Shown here one piece after another: positions 1 through 9,872 of a DNA stretch of 64,000 bases (position 1 is the first letter of the stretch; every line of letters starts with the position of its first letter). The notes below the pieces were generated by a model that saw only the letters and a list, made by a program, of their open reading frames with translations, had not been told where the DNA came from and ran no database searches. Source of the stretch: Nitrincola alkalisediminis (GTDB lineage Bacteria; Pseudomonadota; Gammaproteobacteria; Pseudomonadales; Balneatricaceae); contig NZ_VYTY01000009.1 in assembly GCF_009821115.1 (NCBI RefSeq), positions 1-64,000 on the forward strand. The letters run 5' to 3'. A program made the translations under genes and the position numbers.

Positions 1-58
1 ATACAGCTTCTTCTTTAAACTCAGTTGAGTACTGTTTGTAGGTTCGTTTCTGACTCAT
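1..58 (-). CDS. IS3-family transposase OrfA, N-terminal fragment (runs off the window)
   Basis: Only the first 19 codons are inside the window. The peptide begins MSQKRTYKQYSTEFKEEAV, a typical start for the helix-turn-helix OrfA (InsE/InsN type) of IS3-family elements, where the 'EFK.EAV' stretch opens the DNA-binding domain. The ATG at 56-58 lies about 67 bases inside the terminal repeat, as usual for this family. OrfA is normally joined by programmed frameshift to the DDE-bearing OrfB, which would lie outside the window. Confidence 0.75.
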   Translation of the reverse strand, partial: MSQKRTYKQYSTEFKEEAV

Positions 59-125
59 AATGACACCTCAATAGCTGACTGATATTGTCGCTAATTAAAG
101 TGTCCAGTTCTATTAGACCAGTTCA
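1..125 (-). mobile_element. End of an IS3-family insertion sequence
   Basis: The first 125 bases look like the left end of an IS3-family element lying mostly outside the window. Read on the minus strand, the outer edge near 125 starts TGAACTGGTCTAATAGAACT and runs into GGACAC, the usual shape of an IS3-group terminal inverted repeat of about 26 bp. A short leader follows, then the start of orfA at 58. The open frame of the flanking gene fragment ends at this boundary, so the element seems to have inserted into a gene. The other IS end and the target duplication are not visible. Confidence 0.75.
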
Positions 126-769
126 ATGCGTTTTCGGATTTAACCAAGAAACAGAAACCTTATCCGTTGATGGATTGGATGCTTCCTGATATTGAAGTAT
201 TGCACAATATTGTCAAAGAGTTGAGTGATGATGGTGTGTTGTCCAGCCAAAAGGCAACAATGCGCTTTGAAAGTGAATTACCCGAATTGGTTGAACTGTG
301 GCAGGAGCAATTAGTCCTTTTTCATCAGAAAAATGAAGCAAAGGTAACTTACTATCAGGTGAAAAAAGAGGTTATTCAGCGTTGGTTAGATAAGCGAGGT
401 AAGAAAAAAGACACATCAATAAGTGGTAGTTTAGATACCTTATTATCCCGATACTTCGATAAGCCTTTAAATGATATCAAACGCTGGATGAGTAACATAC
501 CTGGCATTCAACGCATATGGTACGACAAGGAAAAGGGATATTTTGTTGTTGGTGGATTAACTTCTCCAAAAGCCCAGTTAATGAGGCAGCCGAGCATCCG
601 ACAATGGCACACCTTAAAAGGTGAATTGGACATTGAGCTACTTGCTGATTTACTGGATGTTGATTGGGTTCGTATGAACCAGCTTGCCGGTAATCCATGT
701 GTTGCAACATTAGTTAAACGATGGAAAGAAATTAACATAGATGTGAATGACGCCATTTTGTCTACATAA
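126..769 (+). pseudogene. C-terminal remnant of an unknown protein truncated by the IS end
   Basis: An open frame runs without stops from the IS boundary to the TAA at 767-769. The first possible start, a TTG at 167, has no convincing ribosome binding site, and the frame is open upstream of it through codons reading FSDLTKKQKPYPL. This indicates loss of the N-terminus rather than a native start. The remaining 200 or so residues are soluble and rich in Trp, Asp and Lys, with segments such as VKKEVIQRWLDKRGKKKD and IQRIWYDKEKGYFVVGG. I do not recognise the family. It may come from a defence or mobile-element protein, but the sequence alone does not show that. Confidence 0.55.
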
Positions 770-1459
770 GCGATATGTAATTGAAGGAGTAAAAGGGAAG
801 GGAGACGCTCAGACACTTTGAGTGAGCTTGAGAGCATATTTTATTCACTATTCGACTATATTCGAAGTGGCGTTAGATGCTCGTAAGTCTTAGAGTAGGA
901 ATTACGAAATATCCATCCCTCATGCTTCCAGCAGCCCAGCTAATTTGGGCAGCTGATATCACTAGCTATGATTTTGAGATCGAGGCCTATGGACTGGAAC
1001 GAAAGTTAGGAGATTGGTTGGATAAAAAAATCATGTATAGCGTAATCGCATACCATCAGCTAGACATGTGTATCGGTTATTGGTTTTTTCCACACTGAGT
1101 TCCAGTCAGTTGCATATCTACTCTGGCCAATTGTCAAAGCCGAGATATTGATCCACGTGTAAGAAATTCTGCCAAGAGTAGAGCATCTAGATGTTCTTCA
1201 GAGGACCAAGCCAGATACGCCAGCAGAAAGAGCGAAAGTTTCCGATAGAGCTGAATTAATTCAGAGTTGAACCGGAAACTACACAAATAAGCAGCACGCC
1301 CCCCCAATCCAATATAGTAAATTTAACATAATATATATTATACGAAACTATATATACAGTGAAACTCAGTGAAAAATCACTCACTTTACGTCGTATTTGG
1401 GCGGTAAAAACTGAAGCCTCACGATATAAGCAGATCGCACAAAAATATGTGCAAACATC
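770..1459. other. Accessory stretch with no recognisable gene
   Basis: About 690 bases between two degraded genes. One short plus-strand open frame (877-1098, 73 codons) has no ribosome binding site and no recognisable motif, so I do not call it. An AT-rich part near 1315-1375 holds a short inverted repeat, AGTGA-AAAA-TCACT. Codon texture suggests worn remnants, consistent with the IS end and pseudogenes on either side. Confidence 0.4.
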
Positions 1460-1994
1460 TTAGCCCCTAACTCTCTCTACTTGTCCCAGCCTTGAGCACT
1501 CATGTTTGTATAAACCATAAATCATCACAAGTATCGGTACGTTTTTTGTCAGCGGACCAAACGGATGAAGCCAAAAGCTTGGATCGATAGCCGTTAATAA
1601 CAGTGTGTACGTTACAATCACGATCATTTGCAGCTGGAAGCAACGCTTCAGCTTTTTGCCAAGCAGCAACCAAATACCAATCAGAATATCTAGAACGCTA
1701 CCAGACAAAATACTGATATCAGCTAACGCACCGACAATCCCACCATATGCCAACACTTCGTAACCGATTTCTTTGGCAAAGAACTCTGACGTGATGCCTG
1801 TGAATATGCAGTAAAACGGCTGGCGTCGTAAAGATCCAATCCGCCAAAACCACATGACGCGCTGTGACCGCTATTGCAGCCACATTCGAAGAACGGTTTG
1901 CCATAAACATAAAAAAGGCAATACCTGCTCCCGTTCCAGCAACCACCACAGCACTCAAAATATGAATCAGCTTTAAGAAGAGATAGCTATCCAA
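1460..1994 (-). pseudogene. Out-of-frame fusion of a DUF2269 membrane protein N-terminus and a DoxX-like C-terminus
   Basis: From a TTG at 1994 the minus strand encodes about 60 residues typical of DUF2269 integral membrane proteins (FLKLIHILSAVVVAGTGAGIAFFMF, then HVVLADWIFTTPAV). Near 1815 the homology switches to another frame that encodes a DoxX-like multispan domain (GITSEFFAKEIGYEVLAYGG, later WLHPFGPLTKNVP), ending at 1460. The two halves are normally separate complete genes, so an internal deletion probably fused them and broke the frame. The group appears to have been an operon with the saccharopine dehydrogenase-like remnant just upstream. Each half is recognisable, but no intact product is expected. 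Confidence 0.6.
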
Positions 1995-2485
1995 GGTTCA
2001 CCTCTGTTTGATGGTAAATTCCTAACGGCATTGCTTCGGTATCAAACTCGTCCAAGGTGTACAACCCCAAGCAAGGCGTTGCACCTTTTAGATCGATGGT
2101 TTCGGTTAGCAATTTCTTTGCAAGAATGATTGCCGAAAGCGTAGGTATATAGGGCCCTATCCCCTTCTCAGCACATAGCGTCCATTATCGATTTCTTCAA
2201 GTGTTGAAAACTGCTGAGCAAAATGATCTACAACCACAGAAGAAAGCCCAGGCACTGAACTTGCTCCTGAGACAATCAGTACATTTTGAGCACACGCTTG
2301 CTCATGAAGTGACGTGATATCGCAGACAAAACGACGGTCATCCGCTAAATCGATGTAATGGCTGCCTAAATCTATGCAGGCGCGTGCAACACGGTAATCT
2401 TGTCCTTGAAAAGGACCGCCTGTATGGATTACAAGATCAGGTGATAGTGCACTGAATAAACTGAAGCACGATTCACTCCCTGAGG
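1987..2485 (-). pseudogene. Saccharopine dehydrogenase-like oxidoreductase remnant
   Basis: This stretch has no intact ORF. One minus-strand frame from about 2470 to a stop at 2157-2159 reads as part of the Rossmann-fold domain of saccharopine dehydrogenase-like proteins (PDLVIHTGGPFQGQDYR, DLGSHYIDLADDR, IVSGASSVPGLSSVVVDHF). A second frame from about 2150 to the stop at 1987 reads as a C-terminal piece (SAIILAKKLL, KGATPCLGLYTLDEF). The start codon and nucleotide-binding N-terminus are missing, the frame breaks near 2155 and there is internal loss. The remnant abuts the DUF2269/DoxX remnant with a small overlap, like a former operon. Confidence 0.65.
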
Positions 2486-4654
2486 TTAAATTGTAAAGCG
2501 CTTAACCAAGTCCTCTAAGGTACCTGCTGTGACGTTGAGACTTTTGCTGGCTCTCACATTATCCAAAACAGCTTCACTGGCGTGCTCTGATTGTTGGCGA
2601 ACACTTTCGACTCCTGCCTCAATCGCTCCTAGTTGCTGGAGTTGGGAGCGAGTATGTTTTCCAATTTCTAAATTCAAGCGACTTATGGTTGCCACTTGTT
2701 TTATTACAGACTCAAGCGACTGAGCAACGGACTCCGTTGCTTGTGTGTTTTTTGCAACTTGTGCCAAGCCCTGGGTCATGGATTGCACACCCAAATCTGC
2801 ACGCGCTTGAATTTGCTCAATCAGTTCGCGTATTTCAATCGTAGCATCGCTCGTCCGTTGCGCCAATTGCCTAACCTCATCGGCTACGACTGCAAATCCA
2901 CGTCCATTTTCGCCTGCTCGCGCCGCTTCAATCGCGGCATTCAATGCAAGCAGATTGGTTTGCCCCGAAACATTTTGGATAACACTGATAACCTGTCCAA
3001 TATCGTCACTCTGCTGTTTAAGCGACTGAATAACTTCATTCGATTGATTAACGGTTTCAGCAAGACTGGCCATTTCACGCTTGGCATTCTCAATGTCTTT
3101 CTGGCTATCTTGAATGAGTTGGTTGGCAGAGTGTGCCTGCTCCCCTGCTAACTCACCACGGCTAGCAACTTCGCGAACCATTTCAGCCAAAGCACCCGTT
3201 GAGTTGATAATCGCTTGCTCACCTTGTGCCTGCTGCTCAAGCGCATCGCGGGTTTTATTGGATGTATTCGTCATCATTTTTGCACTTTCGCTAATGCTCA
3301 GACCTGACTGTTTCATATCCAGAACATTTTGGCGCAAACTCTTAATCATCGCATTTACTGAAGCAATAACCGATTTTAACTCACCGATTGCACCTACATC
3401 ACTTACCTGAGACGTTAAGTCATTGTCTGTCACACGGCGAACGCCACTTACAAAGCTAGCCAAGGGTTTTACCAATAAGCGCTGTAATAACAGGCCAATG
3501 GTTAAACTAATAACAAGTGCAATAAAAATAAACGCCAGCAAAATCAGAGGGACCGTTTCGGCATTGCGTTGAGCTTGCATAGCACGGTTTTCAGCTTGCC
3601 CAATACGCTCGACTTGGTCAGATGCAATCGCACGTTGCATAGCCGCTAGAGATGCATCGATCTGACGTTCCACCTCGGGAATACTTCGTAAAGAAACAGA
3701 TAATTGCTGAACAGATGAGGACAAATCACCGATCACTAACCGGTGACTTTCATTGGATTGATTAATCAACTTAAGTGCATGGTCCAATACGTCGGTTGAG
3801 TTGGCGCTGGTCTCAAGTTGTGTACGGGTTGCGGCCTGTGTTTGCTTCGCTAACTCATTCGCTTCAGCGGCTGTTCGATTAGCCAAGTCTAAACTACCTG
3901 TTTGAATGCGAACGGACAGGCTAATCAACCCTTCCAGAGCTGCAATAATTTCAGTTGCCAATATCTCTCTTTCAAACGAGTCATCTAAAGCTGCATAACG
4001 ACGAACCTGATTTCGAAAAGGCCTTAACTCTCGTCGAACATCAACCAACAGATTACGCGTATCATCACTTTGATCAACATTAAACATTGCCGATGTCATC
4101 GTTGACGTTGCGCGATATACCTGTTGAAGACTTTCTTCAAGCGATGCTAACGCATCAGGCTCGCTTCGGCCCAGCTTATAAAAGTCGATGAGCGCTTGTA
4201 GCGACTGCTGGTTAATTTGCTGTGCGGCCGTAATCATGGTGTGCAAAGGACCCGACACCAGTTCCAGGTTGGTTGCTATATGCTCTGTGACTTCACTGAT
4301 TTGAATTAAGCTTTCACTTTGCTGAGCTGATACTTGTCTTAACTGATTTAGCCCTGCATCGATCTCGCCACTCGCCTGCTCAGTTTCATCAAGGCGTGTC
4401 TGCAATCCTTGCAAAGCGGATACGGCTGTCTGCGCTCCTGCTAATTGTTTAACCTGTTGCTCCATTTGCGTGAGTGCTTGGGCCGATTGTGAAAGGCTGG
4501 CGGCCACGCTAGCGGTCTCTGATTGAAGATAGTTCAAATCATTGCTCAACGTATTGGCGCTAAAATAGGAAAAACCACCCGTCAGCAGTAAAACACCTAG
4601 CATCAATCCAAATAGAAGATTAATAATGAGACGAACACTTAACTTATGGGCCAT
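2486..4654 (-). CDS. Methyl-accepting chemotaxis protein with large periplasmic domain
   Basis: This is a transmembrane chemoreceptor that would signal through CheA/CheW. A membrane helix at about residues 11-33 is followed by a long, mostly helical periplasmic region (34-365) rich in Gln, Ser and Leu heptads. A second membrane helix spans about 366-390, a HAMP segment about 390-445, and the cytoplasmic signalling domain runs to residue 722. The receptor hairpin tip is present ([19 protein letters not shown], then [17 protein letters not shown]) at about 561-598. No standard ligand-binding family is obvious in the sensor region, and no C-terminal CheR-tethering pentapeptide is seen. It is divergent from the FecR/barrel/cyclase operon with 234 bases between them. 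Confidence 0.93.
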   Translation of the reverse strand: MAHKLSVRLIINLLFGLMLGVLLLTGGFSYFSANTLSNDLNYLQSETASVAASLSQSAQALTQMEQQVKQLAGAQTAVSALQGLQTRLDETEQASGEIDAGLNQLRQVSAQQSESLIQISEVTEHIATNLELVSGPLHTMITAAQQINQQSLQALIDFYKLGRSEPDALASLEESLQQVYRATSTMTSAMFNVDQSDDTRNLLVDVRRELRPFRNQVRRYAALDDSFEREILATEIIAALEGLISLSVRIQTGSLDLANRTAAEANELAKQTQAATRTQLETSANSTDVLDHALKLINQSNESHRLVIGDLSSSVQQLSVSLRSIPEVERQIDASLAAMQRAIASDQVERIGQAENRAMQAQRNAETVPLILLAFIFIALVISLTIGLLLQRLLVKPLASFVSGVRRVTDNDLTSQVSDVGAIGELKSVIASVNAMIKSLRQNVLDMKQSGLSISESAKMMTNTSNKTRDALEQQAQGEQAIINSTGALAEMVREVASRGELAGEQAHSANQLIQDSQKDIENAKREMASLAETVNQSNEVIQSLKQQSDDIGQVISVIQNVSGQTNLLALNAAIEAARAGENGRGFAVVADEVRQLAQRTSDATIEIRELIEQIQARADLGVQSMTQGLAQVAKNTQATESVAQSLESVIKQVATISRLNLEIGKHTRSQLQQLGAIEAGVESVRQQSEHASEAVLDNVRASKSLNVTAGTLEDLVKRFTI

Positions 4655-4888
4655 AGCACAACAACCTTATGACAATACTTTAGATTAATATAACAGAAAG
4701 GTTCAAAATCACTTAATTATTAGTCGCTTTTTTCTGTTTTCAGTTGTTTGAAACACATAGGTGAAGTTTTTTTCTATTTCCTGCGAAAAAACAGCATTTT
4801 TTACTTTCGTTTTTAGTGCAATAGACATACTTTATAGAATGAAATTACGCATTGGTCGTGCTCACCCAAACAGTCAGGTATATTCGAT

Positions 4889-6334
4889 ATGTTTAAATTA
4901 GCATTTAAGGCTTGTATCTTTTACGCAATACTGAGCTTTATGACGTGTTACGCAGCGGTTGGTACGGTCAGCCTCCTTAGCGGAAGCGCCGTGATTCAAC
5001 GAGATAACCTTTCCATCCAAGCCCAAACAGGCAGCCCTCTTGAAACAAAAGACATTTTTGTAACAGCTCAAAATGCGCGCGCTCAAATCGTACTGAATGA
5101 TGGCACCGTTATCTCTGTAGGAGGGAATACAGAATTACAGATTGACGAGTTTACCGAGGTTGGCACTCCAAAAGTGTCAATGAATGTAGCTCAAGGAACG
5201 TTTAAAGCGATTACAGGACGCATCGCTCGGCAAAATCCAGAAAGCTTTCGACTGGGTACCCGCACAGCAACCGTCGGAATACGCGGAACAATCATTTCTG
5301 GAAAAGTAACGCCCGACTTTGAGCTGTTTGCAACCTTGCGGGGACAAATTTTTGTGGTAGAAAGCATTACAGGTGCCAGCGTTGATGTCCCTTCAGGCCA
5401 GTACACCCGTGTCCTTGCTGGCTTTACACCCACTCCAGCCTCTGACTTAATTCCAGCGATTGGTGAGGAGCTCAATACCGATCCAACAACGCCGCCTCCC
5501 TCAGCCAACTTACTCACAGACACACAAACCTTGCCGGAAACGACTTCACTGGCCAGCCAAATACCAGCAACGGATAGCACTCTTTTAACCACAACGTCAC
5601 TTGAAAGCCTGAATATATTCAGCGAGATACAATCCCCTCTCTCTTTTGAAGAACCTGCTAGCGTGAGCGATGTTTTAGATACTCAGGTCAGTCAAGATAA
5701 CTTCGACGATACTCTGGCGACAGCCCCAACTGAACCCACAACACCTCCTATCAATCCACCTCCCGTTAATGTAAACCCCTTAAGTTGGTGGTATTCAGCC
5801 ATTAATGCCGATTTTTTAGCTATGCCCTTCACACCGCCTGTGGGTGACCTTCCTGACGCTGCAGACAACTACTCCAAATGGGGGTTATGGGATGGCGGTG
5901 CTTGGGTAGCAGGTGTAGAACGCTTAAGTGCTGTCAATCACTTGAACTCACTTACCAATCAGATTTACACCTTCGAAGGTAAAGCTAAAGGCCATGTCTA
6001 CTATGGATTTGTCGATGTCCCTCCTCATGCAATCCTAGAGAATACGCTTAATAAAACTGAACTGACGTTTAACTTTGGCACCAACGAGCATACTGGGTTT
6101 ATGCGCTTCGAAACCAGCAATGGATTTGTCTGGGCTGTCTCACTAGAAGATGGAAATGTCACTAAGAACATTGCACACTTTAACTTCCTTTTGAAAGAGA
6201 TAGAGCAAGATATTCAAGGAACCTTGTTAGGCAGCTTTTTTGGTCCCGAAGCTCAAAGTTTGGGCGGATTCTTTAATATGACGGATACTGTTAATGAAAT
6301 ACAAGCACTTGGTGTGATTAGGGCGGAAAAATAA
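4889..6334 (+). CDS. Exported FecR-domain protein with TbpB-like C-terminal barrel signature
   Basis: An N-terminal signal peptide (about residues 1-22, ending near TCYA; the Cys lacks a good lipobox) is followed by a FecR domain at about 28-150 (VSLLSGSAVIQRD, NDGTVISVGGNTELQ, ATVGIRGTIIS). FecR domains usually sit in the periplasm. A Pro/Thr/Ser-rich linker (about 185-290) leads to a beta-rich C-terminal domain (about 295-481). That domain ends with GSFFGPEAQSLGGFF, resembling the 'G.FYGP.A.E.GG.F' signature of transferrin-binding-protein-B-type barrels carried by Slam/type XI systems. The next gene, one base downstream, encodes a Slam-like translocon, which supports reading this as its cargo. 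FecR assignment is firm, barrel assignment is by motif, and the cargo role is inferred. Confidence 0.8.
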   Translation: MFKLAFKACIFYAILSFMTCYAAVGTVSLLSGSAVIQRDNLSIQAQTGSPLETKDIFVTAQNARAQIVLNDGTVISVGGNTELQIDEFTEVGTPKVSMNVAQGTFKAITGRIARQNPESFRLGTRTATVGIRGTIISGKVTPDFELFATLRGQIFVVESITGASVDVPSGQYTRVLAGFTPTPASDLIPAIGEELNTDPTTPPPSANLLTDTQTLPETTSLASQIPATDSTLLTTTSLESLNIFSEIQSPLSFEEPASVSDVLDTQVSQDNFDDTLATAPTEPTTPPINPPPVNVNPLSWWYSAINADFLAMPFTPPVGDLPDAADNYSKWGLWDGGAWVAGVERLSAVNHLNSLTNQIYTFEGKAKGHVYYGFVDVPPHAILENTLNKTELTFNFGTNEHTGFMRFETSNGFVWAVSLEDGNVTKNIAHFNFLLKEIEQDIQGTLLGSFFGPEAQSLGGFFNMTDTVNEIQALGVIRAEK

Positions 6335-6335
6335 C

Positions 6336-7703
6336 ATGAATAAGATACAGCTGATTTTGCCTTGTTTATTGCTTTCTTGCATCACAGGTCTTGCTCACTC
6401 TGACACTTTACCCTTGCAATCAAATGCCGTGCATTCGCAGGAAGCCATTAATGATTACTATGATGCTGTGAAAAAACTTGAGCAAGGGCAGTATCAAGAA
6501 GCCTATGAGCTGTTTGAAAAGCTATTTCTACAGATGCCCGACAGTCTCGCGATTAATGTTATGATGGCAAGAGCCGCCATGGCACAAGGCATGTATGATG
6601 AAGCATTAACAGCATTAGATAGAGCATTGATTTTAGATCCTAATAATGCACCAGCGCTGCTTGAAATGGCACGTTTATACTATGAGTTAAAACAATACTC
6701 ACTGGCTGCCAGTGAAGTTGAAAAAGCTCTGAATCAGCCCCTGCCTGATACCGTCAGGACGCAAGCTCAAGACTTTTTAGCAGTTGTGAATACGCGTCAA
6801 AATCGCCACCATTTAGTGTCGACTCTAATGCTGGGTCTACAATACGACGACAACGCGAATAACGATATTGGCAGCTCTACACACTTTCAACTGCCTGGTT
6901 TTGGTAACATTAGCCTCTCCGGCCAAAGTGAACAGGAGGACTTCGGATTCACTCAAGCCCTTCGCTTTGATCATACCTATGATTTTGGGCTAAGAGGTGG
7001 ATGGTACTTAGACAATCAACTGGTATTGTTAAACCGCAACCACAAGAATATTCACAAAAACGATTTATTTTACATTTCAGCTTCCGTTGCCCCCACCCTT
7101 GCAACCAATGCATACAAATTTGGCATTCCCTTTTTTACAGAAAACATCTTGCTAAACTATGATCAATACTTAAATATCTCGGGCTCTGGATTCGAGTACC
7201 GTCGGGTGATCACGCCTCAGATTCAATTTCTTAGCTATTATCGAACAAGCCTTCTTAAATATGCCTCTCCTAGGCAAAATCGGGATGCTTGGTCTAACCA
7301 AGTGGGCGTCGAACTGCAAACCTTGTTCGGACCAAAATCAACGCGAGGCACCATTGGCGTTGATTTTGAGCATCGCGATCAACGTAACTCGCATCGCCAT
7401 ACGAGCGATCCAACTTCGTATGAAATGTGGACAGTACGAACAGAGCTGTCACACCCGCTGTCACAAGCTCTACGCGCGAGCCTAGGATTTACCTATCAAG
7501 AGACCGACTACAAACAACGTGATGTGCTCTTTGCCAATACCCGTTCCGATACACTCAAACACCTTGACGCATCGTTACTCTACTCCTTAGACACGAACAG
7601 TGCGGTAAGTTTTGCCGTGTCTGAGCACAGACGTCGATCAAATCAAAAGCCAAACAGCTACGATAAAACACTGGTGAGTATGAACTACCTCCTTAGGTTC
7701 TAA
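6336..7703 (+). CDS. TPR plus outer-membrane beta-barrel protein, Slam/type XI translocon-like
   Basis: A signal peptide (about 1-22, ending near AHS) is followed by tetratricopeptide-like repeats at about residues 36-150 (GQYQEAYELFEKLF, GMYDEALTALDRALILDPNN, YSLAASEVEKAL). From about 160 to 455 the sequence alternates like beta strands and ends MNYLLRF, a C-terminal Phe typical of outer-membrane barrels. A periplasmic TPR domain joined to a C-terminal barrel is the architecture of surface lipoprotein assembly modulators (Slam, DUF560). The gene follows its putative cargo by one base and precedes the cyclase by two, so the three are probably translated together. An ordinary TPR porin is the main alternative. 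Confidence 0.75.
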   Translation: MNKIQLILPCLLLSCITGLAHSDTLPLQSNAVHSQEAINDYYDAVKKLEQGQYQEAYELFEKLFLQMPDSLAINVMMARAAMAQGMYDEALTALDRALILDPNNAPALLEMARLYYELKQYSLAASEVEKALNQPLPDTVRTQAQDFLAVVNTRQNRHHLVSTLMLGLQYDDNANNDIGSSTHFQLPGFGNISLSGQSEQEDFGFTQALRFDHTYDFGLRGGWYLDNQLVLLNRNHKNIHKNDLFYISASVAPTLATNAYKFGIPFFTENILLNYDQYLNISGSGFEYRRVITPQIQFLSYYRTSLLKYASPRQNRDAWSNQVGVELQTLFGPKSTRGTIGVDFEHRDQRNSHRHTSDPTSYEMWTVRTELSHPLSQALRASLGFTYQETDYKQRDVLFANTRSDTLKHLDASLLYSLDTNSAVSFAVSEHRRRSNQKPNSYDKTLVSMNYLLRF

Positions 7704-7705
7704 GT

Positions 7706-9859
7706 GTGCGACAAATAAAGTTACACATTGCTCTATCCTTCACGCTGCTCTGCATTTTCAGTGCATTGCAGCTGTATCCACCGCAGATATTGAAGACGTT
7801 TGAACTCAAACTCAGCGATCAAATGCTCAGCATTCGCGGCCAACAGCCTGTCGACCCTCGAATTGCGATTATCGACATAGATGAGCGCAGCTTACAAGAG
7901 ATTGGACAATGGCCATGGCCACGCAACCGTGTCGCTGAACTGCTACTCAACTTGCGTGATAGCGGTGTCGCAATCATTGGCTTGGATATCGTCTTTGCCG
8001 AGCCTGATAATGCATCACCAAGGCGCATTCTTCAAAACCTCAATCTCCCTTTAGACATTGACGCATTACCGGATTACGACGAAATCTTTAATCAGGCCAT
8101 TGTCGAAACACCGACCGTCCTGGGTTATGTGTTTGTGATGGAGAATGATCAACTGCACAGCGAGCATAGGCCAGACACTCATGCCATTATCCTTGAAAGC
8201 AACAAACCGCCTCAGTCCTTAGTTTTGAACCCTCACAGACCCATTTTGAGCCTACCACAAACCCATATTGATGGATTGTTTAGCGGGTATATCAACACAT
8301 TGCCAGATATTGATGGAACCATCCGACACCTACCTTTGATTATGGAATATGACGGCAATCTTTACCCCTCTTTAGCAATGGAAATAGCGAGACTGGGGAT
8401 GGGGGCACAACGTATACAACTGAGATATCACCATCAGTTTGTTGAAACCCTTTTGCTAGACTCACTCGAAATACCGACCGATATCTATGGGCGCTTGGCC
8501 GTCAATTTCCGAGGCCCGTCCTTCCAATACCCCTATATTTCGGCAGTAGATGTGTTGACCCGGCCAGAAACACTCTCGCTTGAAGGAAGCGTTGTGCTGG
8601 TCGGTACATCGGCCGCCGGATTATTGGATTTAAGAAGCACGCCTCTGGATTCGGTCTATCCAGGCGTAGAAGTCCACGCCACAGTGATCGACAATATTCT
8701 GAACCAAGACTTTATTAGCAAGCCTAGCTGGGCTTTAGGCGTCGACTTCGTTACTTTGTGTATTATCGCAACGGCTGGTGCATTGATTTTAAGCGTATCA
8801 AGCACCCTGATCTCCGCTTGTTTGGCGCTGAGCAGCTTAATGTGTCTGCTCGTTGCTCACTATTACTTGCTCAGTCAACAAGGGTTACTGTTCACAACGC
8901 TAACTCCATCCTTGTTGCTGATCAGTCATTTTGTATTAGGCACGTTGCTGAATCATCATCAAGATCAAAAGCAAAAAAACTTTATCCGCCAACGCTTCGA
9001 ACGCAAAGTGTCTAAGGATATTGTAAATGAACTTTTGACCCACCCCAATTTGATGCTAGAGGGCTCAGAGCGCTACATTACGATCTTTTTTAGCGATATT
9101 CGCGGGTTTACACAGCTGTCCGAATCGATTGGCTCGGCTCGACAGTTGGTCACCCTGCTCAATCGCTATATGAGTTGCATGATCGATAGGATTACCCACA
9201 AAAATGGAACCATTGATAAGCTGATAGGTGATGCCATTATGGCTTACTGGAATGCGCCAATGGACGATGCTTTACATGCGGATCATGCCTTAAACTCTGC
9301 CATCGAACAAATTGAAGCGCTGCAGCAGCTAAACGCTGACTTTATTAAAGAGGGATTGCCTATGCTGAGCATCGGTATTGGCCTCAACACCGGCATGGCC
9401 ATTGTAGGGGAAATGGGGTCCGAAGATCGTTCGGATTACACCTGCATCGGCGATGAGGTCAACTTGGCCTCAAGGACAGAGGGGTTATGCAAATACTTTC
9501 AGAGTCAGTTGATTCTCACCGAATCAACATATGGAGAGTTACAGCAGAGAGACTTATATCAATTCCGCCCCTTGGGGCTGTTAAATGTAAAAGGTAAAAG
9601 CCATCCCGTGCGATTTTACGAGTGCTTGGGTTTAAGATCCCAACCTTGGTGCAACTACTCTGAAAATGAAGATGCTCAGTTGAACAAGGCGCTTGAGGCA
9701 TTTCAAGCTGGCCACTTCCAACAGGCTCTAACACTCTTCAGGCGTCTTGATGAGTGCTTTTCACAGCATCTCTACCAGCTGTACGTTCAGCATTGCCTAG
9801 ATGCCATTCGGAACCCGCCAACTGACTTTAATGGCACGCTCACCATGACTGAAAAATAA
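7706..9859 (+). CDS. CHASE2-domain class III adenylate/guanylate cyclase
   Basis: This is a membrane receptor cyclase. A first membrane segment (about residues 6-25) is followed by an extracytoplasmic CHASE2 domain (about 26-335, with IAIIDIDERSLQEIGQWPW), then closely spaced membrane helices (about 343-415). The class III cyclase domain (about 450-640) shows the metal-binding stretch FFSDIRGFT, the second metal Asp in KLIGDAIMAYW, and YTCIGDEVNLASR. A C-terminal extension (about 660-717) looks like a helical repeat (ALEAFQAGHFQQALTLFRRL). I chose the GTG at 7706, two bases after the upstream stop. Known CHASE2 cyclases make cAMP, but substrate choice cannot be fixed by eye. Confidence 0.92.
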   Translation: MRQIKLHIALSFTLLCIFSALQLYPPQILKTFELKLSDQMLSIRGQQPVDPRIAIIDIDERSLQEIGQWPWPRNRVAELLLNLRDSGVAIIGLDIVFAEPDNASPRRILQNLNLPLDIDALPDYDEIFNQAIVETPTVLGYVFVMENDQLHSEHRPDTHAIILESNKPPQSLVLNPHRPILSLPQTHIDGLFSGYINTLPDIDGTIRHLPLIMEYDGNLYPSLAMEIARLGMGAQRIQLRYHHQFVETLLLDSLEIPTDIYGRLAVNFRGPSFQYPYISAVDVLTRPETLSLEGSVVLVGTSAAGLLDLRSTPLDSVYPGVEVHATVIDNILNQDFISKPSWALGVDFVTLCIIATAGALILSVSSTLISACLALSSLMCLLVAHYYLLSQQGLLFTTLTPSLLLISHFVLGTLLNHHQDQKQKNFIRQRFERKVSKDIVNELLTHPNLMLEGSERYITIFFSDIRGFTQLSESIGSARQLVTLLNRYMSCMIDRITHKNGTIDKLIGDAIMAYWNAPMDDALHADHALNSAIEQIEALQQLNADFIKEGLPMLSIGIGLNTGMAIVGEMGSEDRSDYTCIGDEVNLASRTEGLCKYFQSQLILTESTYGELQQRDLYQFRPLGLLNVKGKSHPVRFYECLGLRSQPWCNYSENEDAQLNKALEAFQAGHFQQALTLFRRLDECFSQHLYQLYVQHCLDAIRNPPTDFNGTLTMTEK

Positions 9860-9872
9860 GCAGTCATGCAAT

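Noticed and set aside
860-885. GCGTTAGATGC, identical to the core end of some integron attC sites
   Set aside because: No matching complementary half site with the spacing of an attC hairpin could be found upstream, and no integrase or cassette array is present.
877-1098. 73-codon plus-strand open frame
   Set aside because: No ribosome binding site, no recognisable motif, and it lies in a decayed region.
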